Assembly: GCA_041623895.1 (NCBI GenBank)
Contig: JBFJVZ010000064.1
Location: 1 to 23,155, forward strand
Origin: JBFJVZ01 sp041623895
GTDB lineage: Bacteria > Planctomycetota > Planctomycetia > Pirellulales > Pirellulaceae
Direction: 5' to 3'
Length of the DNA: 23,155 nucleotides
Shown: positions 1-8,346 of the stretch, in pieces
Numbering within the stretch: the first letter of the stretch is position 1
Layout of the letters: the number at the start of each line of letters is the position of its first letter
The notes under the pieces: generated by a model
Database searches by the model: none
What the model saw: only the letters and a program-made list of their open reading frames with translations
What the model was told of the DNA's origin: nothing
Translations under genes and position numbers: made by a program

Positions 1-508
1 CAAGTCGGGCAAGCGACTGTGGACGCTCACACCCGAAAACGACGGCGACTTTAATGTCCCCACGCCTTTGATTCATCACGGCAAGCTGATTGTTGTGACG
101 GAAAACAATTACGCGCGGCAATTTGATTTCAACAACGGAGAGATCATCAAGGAGCCCGTGGCAGTTAACTCCAAACTGCGTCCCGACATGAGTACACCCG
201 TTGTCGTTGGCAATCGGCTGTTCTGCGTCAACAATTTTCTCTACTGCCTGGACGCGGACAACTTGACCGAGACTTGGCGATTGCGAGATCGCGCGCTCGG
301 TGACTATGGGGCGATCATTGCCACAGCCGAACGAATGCTCGTCATCGGCAAAGGAGAATTGTTACTGTTGGGTACCGATGGCGGGCAGGAAATCCTGGCC
401 CGGCAAAAAGTGTTTGAAGAAACCGTTAACCTTTACTCGCATCCGGCGTTGGTTGGACAGCGTCTTTACATCCGCGGAAATTCAAAACTACATTGTCTGC
501 AGTTGTGA
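1..508 (+). CDS. PQQ-binding-like beta-propeller protein, 3' part (5' end outside window)
   Basis: The reading frame is open from base 2 and ends at TGA 506-508, so only the last ~168 residues are present and the true start lies upstream of the window. The first visible residues, SGKRLWTL, match the G-K-x-L-W signature of PQQ-type propeller blades. Later stretches follow the same rhythm: a short loop, then hydrophobic strands such as LIVVTEN, RLFCVNNFLYCLDAD and LLLLGTDGG. Proteins of this fold include BamB-like factors and PQQ dehydrogenases; in planctomycetes many are secreted propellers of unknown substrate. No catalytic residues can be assigned from this fragment, so only the fold is called. 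It converges on the selenoprotein gene, and an inverted repeat lies between the two stops. Confidence 0.8.
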   Translation, partial: KSGKRLWTLTPENDGDFNVPTPLIHHGKLIVVTENNYARQFDFNNGEIIKEPVAVNSKLRPDMSTPVVVGNRLFCVNNFLYCLDADNLTETWRLRDRALGDYGAIIATAERMLVIGKGELLLLGTDGGQEILARQKVFEETVNLYSHPALVGQRLYIRGNSKLHCLQL

Positions 509-534
509 CGGGCCAAAAAGTTCGAGAAAGTTAA

Positions 535-608
535 CGGGAGGGCGAGGCTCCTGCCGAGCCGTTGAATCGGAAAACGCTTTGCGGCTCCGCGGGAGCGTCG
601 CCCTCCCG
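535..608. repeat. Imperfect inverted repeat (GGGAGGGCGAGGCTC family)
   Basis: The left arm 535-561 and right arm 582-608 are reverse complements at 24 of 27 positions, separated by 20 nt. The right arm is followed by a T-rich stretch (TTGTTTTTG), so on the plus strand it could act as a terminator for the propeller gene. It lies between two convergent stops. I recall similar GC-rich intergenic palindromes as common in planctomycete genomes, but copy number cannot be checked here. A degraded relative lies at 17864-17935. Confidence 0.8.
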
Positions 609-667
609 ATTGTTTTTGATTGGCGCGAATCATCCCAGGGCCGCTTCGCTCTCCCAGTTACCGCGAA

Positions 668-1816
668 TTAGCGCAGGTACCCGTCGACCCAGCCCCGCGA
701 ACCTTGTGGTGGAATTCCGTCGGCAACATCATTCCCGTCCGCTAACGTGAACGAAACGGCCAAAGGGAATTTGCCTTTCGGTGCGCCACCGGTGTACGGG
801 CCTGCGCCCCAAAAGTCACCGAGCGCGACGACATCAAAACCGGTAACTTTCTGGTTCTCGATCGTAACATCGCCCCGGAATTCCGCTTCGTATCCGCGGT
901 CGCCACGGTCGGTTTTCAGCACCACGTTGCCGGTTAGTTTACCACCGCTGATTTTCAGGCTGATGTGGCGTATTTCCTCATCGCGCCACATCGGCGGTTC
1001 GCCGCGAGTATTGTCGATCAAATGGAAGCGCGCGATCCGCCGTTGCAGGCGCTCAGGGACATCGCCCCGCACCAGTGCTTGATGCTCTTCTGCGGTGATC
1101 CAAAGATTGTCGCGTGAAACCGCCGACTGAAATATTTGTCGCCACGGATCCGTGGTTTCTTCGTAACCGCCCATGACCTTTGCTCGCACGCGAACAATCA
1201 AGCCACCCTCAGGAGGCCGCGGATTGAATCGCGGATCCAGCTTTCGATTGGTAACCGCTGAAATGTTGCCCGGCTGCGGCGTCTCCAGCGCCTCTTTCAT
1301 CAGCCGCCTGATCCGGTCGGCACCGCGATTGTTGTTGTACGACAGAAGTTTTCCGTCCGCCGTGGCGATGTACAGCCCCTGAGTCGTCCCGTTGAAATTA
1401 TTACGCGGGCCTTGGCCGGCAATCTTACGATAGAATTCGCCTTCGGTATCTTTCTGCCGGCGCTGGTAAGCCTGGTCAATGGCGACAGGGACGAATCTCG
1501 TTTTCAGCAATTCCACAATTTCGGGATCAGCGAATGTCGACGCACGGTCGAGCACACCATTGTTTCACGTACAGCCGAGCGGATGGCCGTCCATCGCCCA
1601 GATGAAGATCGGTTTCTGCTCTGACGCTGCGGATCTCTGCGCGTCTAAGAGATCGATTTTCCAAGGTATCGTTCGCCAAAGCTCATCTTCCGCGGGTTGA
1701 AGCTCCGCATGCAGCCGCTTGAAAACAGCCTCATTCAACTGCTCGGCCAGTAACACGGAAGAAGCCGACAAGGCTGCAAACACAATAAACGTTGTGATGG
1801 TAAGTCGAAGACGCAT
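668..1816 (-). CDS. Putative secreted thioredoxin-like selenoprotein (in-frame UGA = Sec84)
   Basis: I read 1816-668 as one 382-residue gene with TGA 1567-1565 as codon 84. Both halves are in the same frame, with no other stop until TAA at 670-668. The N-terminus has a signal peptide (hydrophobic LTITTFIVFAALSASSVLLA). Residues ~60-165 resemble thioredoxin-like DUF255-type domains: KPIFIWAMDGHPLGCT, then the UGA, then NNGVLDRASTFADPEIVELL and FVPVAID. The UGA falls where the redox motif sits, giving Cys82-Thr83-Sec84. Residues ~190-382 form a beta-rich domain I do not recognise. ATG 1816 is preferred over the upstream in-frame ATG at 1933 because it starts the signal peptide and has GAGA upstream. 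A SECIS-like hairpin follows the UGA. The alternatives are a nonsense mutation or sequencing error. The role is inferred to be envelope thiol-disulfide chemistry. Confidence 0.75.
1534..1555 (-). promoter_or_regulatory. Candidate bacterial SECIS hairpin in the coding sequence
   Basis: In the mRNA, nucleotides +14 to +28 after the UGA read TCGAC CGTGC GTCGA: a perfect 5-bp upper stem with a 5-nt loop (bases 1551-1537). The second loop base is G (+20), followed by U. Three more pairs (G-C, U-A, G-U) extend the stem around one bulged C (+13), giving bases 1555-1534. Known bacterial SECIS elements have a G in the first two apical-loop positions, about 16-37 nt after the UGA; this hairpin meets both rules. 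No folding program was run. Confidence 0.65.
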
Positions 1817-1852
1817 TGGATTCTCTTCAATCGCGATATCGGGCAGTTTGCT

Positions 1853-1888
1853 GTTCGCCCTCGGATGGCGAACGTGAATTTGATTATA
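1853..1888 (-). promoter_or_regulatory. Candidate -10 box and 5'-leader hairpin of the selenoprotein gene
   Basis: On the minus strand a perfect TATAAT lies at 1888-1883, 67 nt upstream of the ATG, with no convincing -35 at 17 nt. Downstream of it, GTTCGCC (1873-1867) and GGCGAAC (1859-1853) form a 7-bp hairpin with a 7-nt loop in the presumed leader. This suggests the gene has its own promoter in the 144-nt gap after the 971-residue gene. Confidence 0.4.
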
Positions 1889-1960
1889 TCCGGTCGGCGA
1901 ACAAGTGACGCCTCTTTTCGATGGATACATCATTGTTGAACATGAAGTGGCGCTGTTCGG

Positions 1961-4876
1961 TTAGCGGTATGTGAATTTCACGGTCGCCTTGGTGTTTCGA
2001 TCACTGACCGCACGAACCCAGCAGGCCGAAAACCCGATTGGAAACTCATGGTTGATAACCTCTGCCGGCTCAATCGTGAAGGACTGATAATCAACCCATG
2101 TCCCCTTTCCATCGATGTCGATCTGCAGCTTGATGGTAACGCGCTCTGACGAATGATGGGAAAGTTCGACATTCTTCCGGTCGTATCCGGTCATCAAGTA
2201 AGCATCGGATGGGACGCCTGCTGTTGCTTCGCTATCGTGCCAAGGCCCGCCTTTTCCAACCGGCTTGCCGAGTTTCCAAAGGTCGTCAACACCACCGAAC
2301 CAGAGTGCTATCTTGTGTTCAGCGGTTGCGAAGACGTGGCCGTCGCTGGTTGCATCGGCACGGACTCCGGCCAGTACCAGTAGCCCATTCCATGAACAAA
2401 AATCGCTGATTTGCTTGGAATGACTGGCAACGGGGCGGATCAGATTCCACGCCGGCGGTGCTCCGTTGGTGACCAACGGCACTTCGTAGAACGTACCGTG
2501 AATGTTGGCCAGATGACGCTCCGATTCAACTTCGCGCAAGGCCCGCGGCCAACCGAAGTTGAACGGTTGGTCGAACGCCGCACTGCCCTTGGGAAGTCGC
2601 AAGGTTTGACCACGATGTCTTAGGATGACCGACGCTGCGTCGACAGTAAACTCCGGTTCAACATGCATCAGTTCTTTTAACTTCGCATCCGCTTCATCTA
2701 GCTCAAACTCGAATCCTGCCTTGGTGAATTCAAAAAAACGATCGTCGCCGCTAATCACTCGCAGGTTGCGATTTCGCTTGGCAGCATAAATCAACGCGCC
2801 CAACACGCCGCTGTCCCCAACATCGGCTAATCCGGCGAACAGTGCTTGATTATCGGCAGTTTTGCCGTCGACAAATCGGCTGGTCGTTTGGTGCAGGAAT
2901 GCGGTGGCCACACAGTCGCGATCTGTCATCAATCGCAGCCAAACTGCGTTCAGATCCTGCGGCAACACGTGCGCGACATAACCGTTTCCGCTTACCTGGA
3001 CTGTTTCCAGATTGCTCCATGAAGCATTGCCCTGCCGGTCGACTTGCAGGGTAAATTCGACAGGTTCCGGGTCCTCGCTGCCAGCCTCTTGGTTCTTCGC
3101 GGGTGTGGTCACGCTTGCCTTACCCAATGCGGTCACCTGACTGGGATGGGAATCTTTGGATTTGACAAACGCCATGTGCGGCATGCCAAATGAATTCGGC
3201 GTGTGCTCCGTGGCGTTTCCCGGTATCGATATTTTTCCGGCTGGAAAATCACGTGTGTAGATACGGTCGGTAAATCCTTTGCCCCAGCTCAGGGAAAGTA
3301 CCGTTAGCTTCCATTCTGCAGCGAGTTTTGGATCGCCGCGCTGATCAACAGCAAGGTAAATCGTTGCCGGCCGACTGATCTGGAACTCGTATCCCGCGGC
3401 GGGCTTTTGCCAGTCGCCGCGACTGACCGTGACTCGCGGCAGCGACGCTAACCGGCTGGGCATCGACGTGATTTCCTGCTGATCGGTCGCCCGAGTTTCC
3501 TTGGCAGCAATTGACCTTATTTGACCCCTCGCCAGGTGCAGGATGCGGCGATCGAAGCCGGCAACCAGAAACGGATCCGACGGCGTATTGGCAGTCACTT
3601 CGTCTTCGATCCACGGACCGCCGTAACCGTTCGCCGGCCCCCAGGTCTTGAGGTCTTCGTAGCTGCCGAACCAAAGATTGCTTTGTGGCTGCCCGGCCAG
3701 CTTGTTTCCTTGAATGCTGGTCTCGTCGGTGGCCAGGACCAGCTTGCCGTTCCAGCCGCAGAAATCGGGCACGTACCGCAGGTGGCTGGCGACTGGTTTG
3801 ATACCGGCCGACTTCTTTGACGAAAACGTTTTTGGAAAATCAAAGAACATGCCGTGCATGTCCATCATCCAGCGGCCGTCGGTGATTTCGCGGATGCGAG
3901 GCCACTCGGTGTACCAGCCGTGGCTGGCGTCGTTGCAGTAAGCGGCTTTGGGTAACAAGTAGGTATGCCAACGGCCGTCCTCCAGCAATTTCAATCGCAG
4001 GCTGCGGCGATCCCAGCCCACCGCCCAGATGGGATCGTTGCCGTCACTGCCACCCGTAATGCCTGATGGCCCCGTGACTTCGGTGAACTGCCGCCGCTCA
4101 ACGATCTTCCAGTTTTCACCGTCGAATTCCGCCAACACGCCGCGTTCTTCTGCGGTCTTTGCCTTGCCGCCCACCAACAGATCGTTGTAATTCCCCACGC
4201 GCAGTTCACCGTTATTGGAAACGACCAACCGTCCCTGCGAAGTGTATCCACCTTTGCCATGCCACCCGGGCACGGGTTTTTTGAACAATCGTTTGACTTC
4301 CAACGTGCGGACGTTGGCCTCCCAAATTGATCCTTCCATGTCGACGTAGTAGACCAGGTTTTTCGGATCGGCCAGATGACGAGCGATGGCAGTGACTCGA
4401 ATCGGCATTTTTGTCGGCGGGATCACGCGGACTTTGCCCTCGGCATCAATCAAATAGTGAGCGATCAGCAGTTGGTTCGACTCAGCATGAATCATTCGCC
4501 CCGCAGGTGTGCCTCCAACGCTTTCGGGGTGGATCGTCATCGACTTCGTCAAATCGGGGTCGACGGAAAACAGTTTATGTTCGCTTCCCTTCGGCTGATG
4601 CGGCGCGTAATTAACCATCCAGAGTTTTCCCGCCCAAGGAACGATTGCACCGATGCCGCACTCGTTGTGTCCCTCTTTGTAATGGGCCCCGTTTTGGGAG
4701 TAGACGCCGTAGGTTGTCAGATGCGGATAGATACCGCTGATGTGAATGTCGGTCCGAACGCCGGGTAAGTTTTCGGCAACCAAGTCACTCTGTACGAACC
4801 AGCCGCAAAATAAAACCACCAGCTTACCGACGGGGCTCAGTCGGCGTGATTGAATCACATGTTCGCAAACTTTCAT
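1961..4876 (-). CDS. Large secreted protein of unknown function with duplicated modules
   Basis: This 971-residue protein begins with a basic segment and hydrophobic stretch (VGKLVVLFCGWFVQSDLVA), consistent with export. Residues ~70-340 have the loop-and-strand pattern of a propeller, with phrases such as KLWMVNYAP, GRLVVSNNGE and DPIWAVGWDRRSL. Two module types are each present twice. Module A (residues ~339-450 and ~791-905) shares the patterns [D/N][M/I]HG.F[F/Y], PVASH, DFC.WNG.LVLA, LWFG and GGPW. Module B (~608-664 and ~915-971) shares LQ[V/I]D..G...W, then VW[L/V]R and [T/S]DR...AT. No catalytic motif is recognised. No clear Shine-Dalgarno precedes ATG 4876, so the start rests on the signal sequence. 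The sulfatase gene lies upstream on the same strand, across a repeat-bearing gap. Confidence 0.85.
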   Translation of the reverse strand: MKVCEHVIQSRRLSPVGKLVVLFCGWFVQSDLVAENLPGVRTDIHISGIYPHLTTYGVYSQNGAHYKEGHNECGIGAIVPWAGKLWMVNYAPHQPKGSEHKLFSVDPDLTKSMTIHPESVGGTPAGRMIHAESNQLLIAHYLIDAEGKVRVIPPTKMPIRVTAIARHLADPKNLVYYVDMEGSIWEANVRTLEVKRLFKKPVPGWHGKGGYTSQGRLVVSNNGELRVGNYNDLLVGGKAKTAEERGVLAEFDGENWKIVERRQFTEVTGPSGITGGSDGNDPIWAVGWDRRSLRLKLLEDGRWHTYLLPKAAYCNDASHGWYTEWPRIREITDGRWMMDMHGMFFDFPKTFSSKKSAGIKPVASHLRYVPDFCGWNGKLVLATDETSIQGNKLAGQPQSNLWFGSYEDLKTWGPANGYGGPWIEDEVTANTPSDPFLVAGFDRRILHLARGQIRSIAAKETRATDQQEITSMPSRLASLPRVTVSRGDWQKPAAGYEFQISRPATIYLAVDQRGDPKLAAEWKLTVLSLSWGKGFTDRIYTRDFPAGKISIPGNATEHTPNSFGMPHMAFVKSKDSHPSQVTALGKASVTTPAKNQEAGSEDPEPVEFTLQVDRQGNASWSNLETVQVSGNGYVAHVLPQDLNAVWLRLMTDRDCVATAFLHQTTSRFVDGKTADNQALFAGLADVGDSGVLGALIYAAKRNRNLRVISGDDRFFEFTKAGFEFELDEADAKLKELMHVEPEFTVDAASVILRHRGQTLRLPKGSAAFDQPFNFGWPRALREVESERHLANIHGTFYEVPLVTNGAPPAWNLIRPVASHSKQISDFCSWNGLLVLAGVRADATSDGHVFATAEHKIALWFGGVDDLWKLGKPVGKGGPWHDSEATAGVPSDAYLMTGYDRKNVELSHHSSERVTIKLQIDIDGKGTWVDYQSFTIEPAEVINHEFPIGFSACWVRAVSDRNTKATVKFTYR

Positions 4877-4920
4877 TTGATTTGCGCGGGTATGAAGACT
4901 ATGGCATTTTCAGAAATCTC

Positions 4921-4972
4921 GTAGGCCAGGACTTGTCCTGGCGCCTCATTGCCAGGACAAGTCCTGGCCTAC
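4921..4972. repeat. Perfect 22-bp inverted repeat with nested palindromes
   Basis: The arms 4921-4942 and 4951-4972 are exact reverse complements with an 8-nt spacer. Each arm itself contains CCAGGACTTGTCCTGG, a 7-bp palindrome around TT (left copy 4926-4941), so the DNA can form one long hairpin or two small ones. It sits between the sulfatase stop and the start of the 971-residue gene. A related solo arm lies at 15152-15173. There is no T-tract, so a simple intrinsic terminator is not obvious. Confidence 0.9.
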
Positions 4973-5019
4973 AGATGATCCCACGTCAATGATAAAAATG
5001 CTCTAGCCAGAGAACTAAA

Positions 5020-6480
5020 TCACTCGAGGCCGAGTTCTTTTTCCCACCATCGAAGGTAAGCTTCTGGATCGATCTTGGTTGGCAAGCCCCTTGTTTTCAT
5101 CCGATCGCGATACCATTGGTTACTCGCTTCGACCGTCGTTTGCACGTTCGCTTCAGCAAAACGCCCTTTGTCATCCGTGCTCTGCATCCAAACATCAAGT
5201 TCAGCACGCAAATTAGCCAGGGTCTTTTTGTGTTCAGGATCGTTGGCAAGGTTACTCAGTTCTTCAGGATCAGCAATGATGTCGTACAACTCCTCAGCGG
5301 GTCGTTTTTCAGCCCAAAACGCGGACGCGGCACCGCCAAGTTCGCCACGAAGTTTCAGGACGCGGGCCACGGTCATGCCAGGATATTGCAGTTCCTTGTA
5401 TCCACTGTGCTGGGTGTAAGGAAGATCGGGGTGAAAGTTGCGAATGTACTTGAACTGACGGGTACGGACGCAGCGGATTCGGTCGCGCGTGTTCCCACAG
5501 CGGTCGCGAGCAGCAAAAATCGCTTGACGGCCAACAAAGTCCTTGGCAAGCATGTCTCGTCCATGCATCCAAGTTGGCGGTTTGATTCCGGCGACGCCAA
5601 GTGTTGCTGCCGCAACATCGATCAAGCTGACCAGTTTGTCATGCACTTCACCTGCGGGAATCTTCCCGGGCCAACGCACAATCAGCGGAACTCGAATGCC
5701 GCCGTCATAAAGCCACTGTTTGTCGCGGTAATGTGGCCGACCATGATCGCCAAAGAAGAACACGACCGTGTTCTGGGCTAAGCCTTCGCTTTCAAGTCGG
5801 TCAAGCACCTCGCCCACGTGGCGATCCATGACTTCGATCGACTCCAAGTAATTCGCCCAATCCGCGCTGATCACGGGATGATCGGGATAGTAGGATGGAA
5901 TTCGAGCGTTCGCGGCCCGCTTGGGATCCTTGGCATGCACAAAATCGCGATGCGGCTCATGAATCTGTACTTGAGCAAAGAATGGTTGACCTTGCTTTCG
6001 CCCCCTCTTGGCCACCGACCAATCACGGCCATCATACATCTTGCCGTCGACCGTGAAGTTGTAGTCGCTTTTGCCCGCGCGCTTCATCGTCGAGTTACCA
6101 TTGCAGACAAAAAAACCGGCTCGGCGCATCAATTCCGTGATCGGCTCAATCGGTTTCGGAAGCGGTTTCTTGTTTGTTGTACGGTGTTGATGCGTGCCCG
6201 TGGTCGTTTGATAGACACCGGTGATCAAAGCCGAACGAGACGACGAGCAGACCGGCGCGGTAACAAAGGCAGCGGTGTACCTGGCACCCTGCTGTGCAAG
6301 CCGATCGAGATTCGGCGTGCTGACTCCCTCGTAGCCGTAGCATCCCAGTTCCGGGCTCAGGTCGTCAGCGATGATCCAAACCACGTTCGGCCGATCGTCA
6401 GCGCGAGCCTCAGCCTGGGCCAAAATCAACATCACGGATGCTGCCAGCAAGCAGATGGTAAAGCAATGTTGTGGTCTCAT
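5020..6480 (-). CDS. Secreted sulfatase (type I, formylglycine-dependent)
   Basis: This 486-residue enzyme should hydrolyse sulfate esters, or N-sulfates, of an extracellular substrate, probably a polysaccharide. The signal peptide is MRPQHCFTICLLAASVMLIL followed by AQAEARA. The metal-binding start WIIADD is at residues ~35-40 (Asp39, Asp40). The maturation motif is CSSSRSALITG, with Cys78 to be oxidised to formylglycine; it has Ser where the usual C-x-P-x-R motif has Pro. FFFGDHGR (Asp245, His246) supplies further metal ligands, and YDGGIRVPLIVRWPG is a family landmark. Length is normal. The start at 6480 has GGAG about 10 nt upstream. It begins 15 nt after the S1-domain gene, so co-transcription is likely. 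No maturation enzyme is in the window, and the substrate cannot be assigned. Confidence 0.95.
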   Translation of the reverse strand: MRPQHCFTICLLAASVMLILAQAEARADDRPNVVWIIADDLSPELGCYGYEGVSTPNLDRLAQQGARYTAAFVTAPVCSSSRSALITGVYQTTTGTHQHRTTNKKPLPKPIEPITELMRRAGFFVCNGNSTMKRAGKSDYNFTVDGKMYDGRDWSVAKRGRKQGQPFFAQVQIHEPHRDFVHAKDPKRAANARIPSYYPDHPVISADWANYLESIEVMDRHVGEVLDRLESEGLAQNTVVFFFGDHGRPHYRDKQWLYDGGIRVPLIVRWPGKIPAGEVHDKLVSLIDVAAATLGVAGIKPPTWMHGRDMLAKDFVGRQAIFAARDRCGNTRDRIRCVRTRQFKYIRNFHPDLPYTQHSGYKELQYPGMTVARVLKLRGELGGAASAFWAEKRPAEELYDIIADPEELSNLANDPEHKKTLANLRAELDVWMQSTDDKGRFAEANVQTTVEASNQWYRDRMKTRGLPTKIDPEAYLRWWEKELGLE

Positions 6481-6495
6481 CTTGACTCGGCTCCA

Positions 6496-8217
6496 CTACC
6501 AACGGAGCCCAAATCTTTCGCCGCCGGTTTGCCGGTCGTTGCCGCCTTTCAGTGGACCGGAGTGTGCAGCCTTGACCGCCACATCGCGGGGTGGCTCGGT
6601 CGCCTCGCCTTCCGTTTCGCTCGTCTCTTGCTCGGGTGCCGTTTGAGCAGCTTTCATCGAAAGCCCGATTTTTTGCGAATCACGATCGAAGCTCAAGATC
6701 TTGACCTCGACTTCTTGTCCTTCGCTGACGAGCGTATCGACACGCGAGACCCGGTGATGTGCCAATTCACTAATGTGCACCAGGCCTTCGACACCGGCGG
6801 TCAACCGCACAAAACAGCCGAAATCAGCGATACGTGTCACGGTGCCTTTGTGCACGCTGCCGACGGCAAATTCTTGTTCAGCCGTATCCCAAGGGTTCAC
6901 CAAAAGATCTCGATAAGACAAAGAGATCTTGCCGGTTTCCTTGTTAACTGAATCAATCTTGACCTTAACTTTTTGCCCCACCTCGATGACGTCGCTGGGA
7001 TGTTTGATGCGATCCCAGCTAAGTTTGCTGACGTGAATCAGTCCATCCAGGCCGCCCAGGTCAACAAACGCACCAAAGTCTTTGACGCTACGGACAATGC
7101 CTTCCAACGTCTGCCCGGGCTCGATCTTTTCAAGCTGTTCGCGGCGTTTCTCTTCTCGTTCCCGTTCCAGAATCGCGCGTCGGCTAAGAACAAGGTTGCC
7201 GCGGTTCGCGTTCGCTTCCGTGACCAAACAGACAAACTTTTGATCGACAAACTCGGCCAGGTCTTCCACGCGGTATTCGGAAACTTGGCTGATCGGAATG
7301 AAACCGCGCACTCCGCCGACTTTGCACTCCAGGCCACCTGCGTTGTGTCCGGTCACCGTAACTTCGACGATAGCACCTTCATCCAAATCACTCCAATCGG
7401 TGACATCGATGGTCTGACCGGGCAAGGAAAGCGAATAGAGTCCATCCTGCGAGTTGAAGCCGCGGACGAGCACTTCGATCGAATCACCGGGACTCGGCTC
7501 GGCGTCCGTGAATTGCTCAAACGGTACCGTGCCTTCGTCAGGACCTCCCAAGGAAACGAAAACGCTGTCGTCGTGAATCTTCAACACTTGACCATGGACA
7601 CGGTCTCCCTCAGCCAATGGTTCCTGACGATTTGGCATACCGGCGGCGCCGCCCAGCAACGCCTCGACGTCCGCATCAGCCAGCGTCGCATCCAGTTCGG
7701 CCTGCACGTCGGACGGCAAGCCCTCACGCAAGTTTGGTACGGCCACTTTCTCCGCCGCCCGCTGAGGCACGGTTGGTTTCGTCGGTGATTCCGATTTCCC
7801 GCCCGCGACTGCTGGCTTCGGTTTTGGTTTCGATTTCTTTTTCGGCTTGTCTTTTTGCTTTTCGACAAGCTGCTGATTGGAAACTTGAGGAGATGCAGGC
7901 TTAGCAACCCCCAGTCCGCGAGCGGCCAAGGGACCACGCCCACGTGCAAGCCCCGACGCGGGAGCCGGAGCCGCCGCTGTTTGGGCAGCAGTCTCTGCCG
8001 CGGGAACAGACTCCGATTCGGAAGCAGACTCCGCAGCAGACGCTTTACCCGTCTGCGAGGCTGATCGTGAAGGCGTATCGTCAGCCGACACCGCTGGCGA
8101 CGCGGTCACCGTCTCATCCGCCTGGACAATGTCCTTGGCAGGCTCGTCCGCGGCAGCTTGATCAAGCGAGTTTTCGGGAGTGTTTGATTGGGGATTTGAT
8201 TGGTCGCCACCGTTCAT
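6496..8217 (-). CDS. S1 RNA-binding domain protein, ribosomal protein S1-like
   Basis: This 573-residue protein should bind RNA, probably as the S1 protein that brings mRNA to the 30S subunit or as a close paralogue. Residues 1-160 are Ala/Pro/Glu/Ser-rich and apparently disordered, with a Lys/Pro run at ~120-136. Four S1 domains follow at ~202-266, ~281-347, ~368-436 and ~453-522. The third carries the classic VKDFGAFVDLGGLDGLIHVS, preceded by the charged linker EREREEKRREQLEKIEPG typical of S1. The frame stays open to 8721, but I start at ATG 8217: the protein character changes there, and a longer start would cross the oppositely oriented 8347 gene. The Shine-Dalgarno is weak. E. coli S1 has six domains, so four plus a long tail is a variant layout. 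Confidence 0.9.
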   Translation of the reverse strand: MNGGDQSNPQSNTPENSLDQAAADEPAKDIVQADETVTASPAVSADDTPSRSASQTGKASAAESASESESVPAAETAAQTAAAPAPASGLARGRGPLAARGLGVAKPASPQVSNQQLVEKQKDKPKKKSKPKPKPAVAGGKSESPTKPTVPQRAAEKVAVPNLREGLPSDVQAELDATLADADVEALLGGAAGMPNRQEPLAEGDRVHGQVLKIHDDSVFVSLGGPDEGTVPFEQFTDAEPSPGDSIEVLVRGFNSQDGLYSLSLPGQTIDVTDWSDLDEGAIVEVTVTGHNAGGLECKVGGVRGFIPISQVSEYRVEDLAEFVDQKFVCLVTEANANRGNLVLSRRAILEREREEKRREQLEKIEPGQTLEGIVRSVKDFGAFVDLGGLDGLIHVSKLSWDRIKHPSDVIEVGQKVKVKIDSVNKETGKISLSYRDLLVNPWDTAEQEFAVGSVHKGTVTRIADFGCFVRLTAGVEGLVHISELAHHRVSRVDTLVSEGQEVEVKILSFDRDSQKIGLSMKAAQTAPEQETSETEGEATEPPRDVAVKAAHSGPLKGGNDRQTGGERFGLRW

Positions 8218-8334
8218 CGTATCTCGGCGCACTTTCGAGAAATAGTTGGATGCAAGTAACAAATTGAGACCCTGCAGTCTAGCAATATCGTCGTGCGCTC
8301 GGTAGCCTTCGAGGTCAACAAGGACACAATCTGA

Positions 8335-8340
8335 GGGAGG
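8335..8340 (+). promoter_or_regulatory. Strong ribosome binding site
   Basis: GGGAGG lies 6 nt before the ATG at 8347. It fixes that start and supports the plus-strand gene as real against the overlapping minus-strand frame. Confidence 0.75.
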
Positions 8341-8346
8341 CTGCGA

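Noticed and set aside
300..750. Small plus-strand frames after the propeller gene
   Set aside because: They read through the inverted repeat at 535-608 and the antisense of the selenoprotein gene; their sequence (GRGSCRAV, GSAGASPSR) is a translation of the repeat.
668..1933. Two separate genes, or a frameshifted pseudogene, instead of a selenoprotein
   Set aside because: The two parts are in the same frame, so no frameshift is needed. The second part alone would start at a GTG inside the thioredoxin motif without a ribosome binding site. A nonsense mutation remains possible but explains the SECIS-like hairpin less well.
5818..6951. 377-residue plus-strand frame across the sulfatase and S1-like genes
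   Set aside because: It is antisense to two clear protein families, and its sequence shows no domain.
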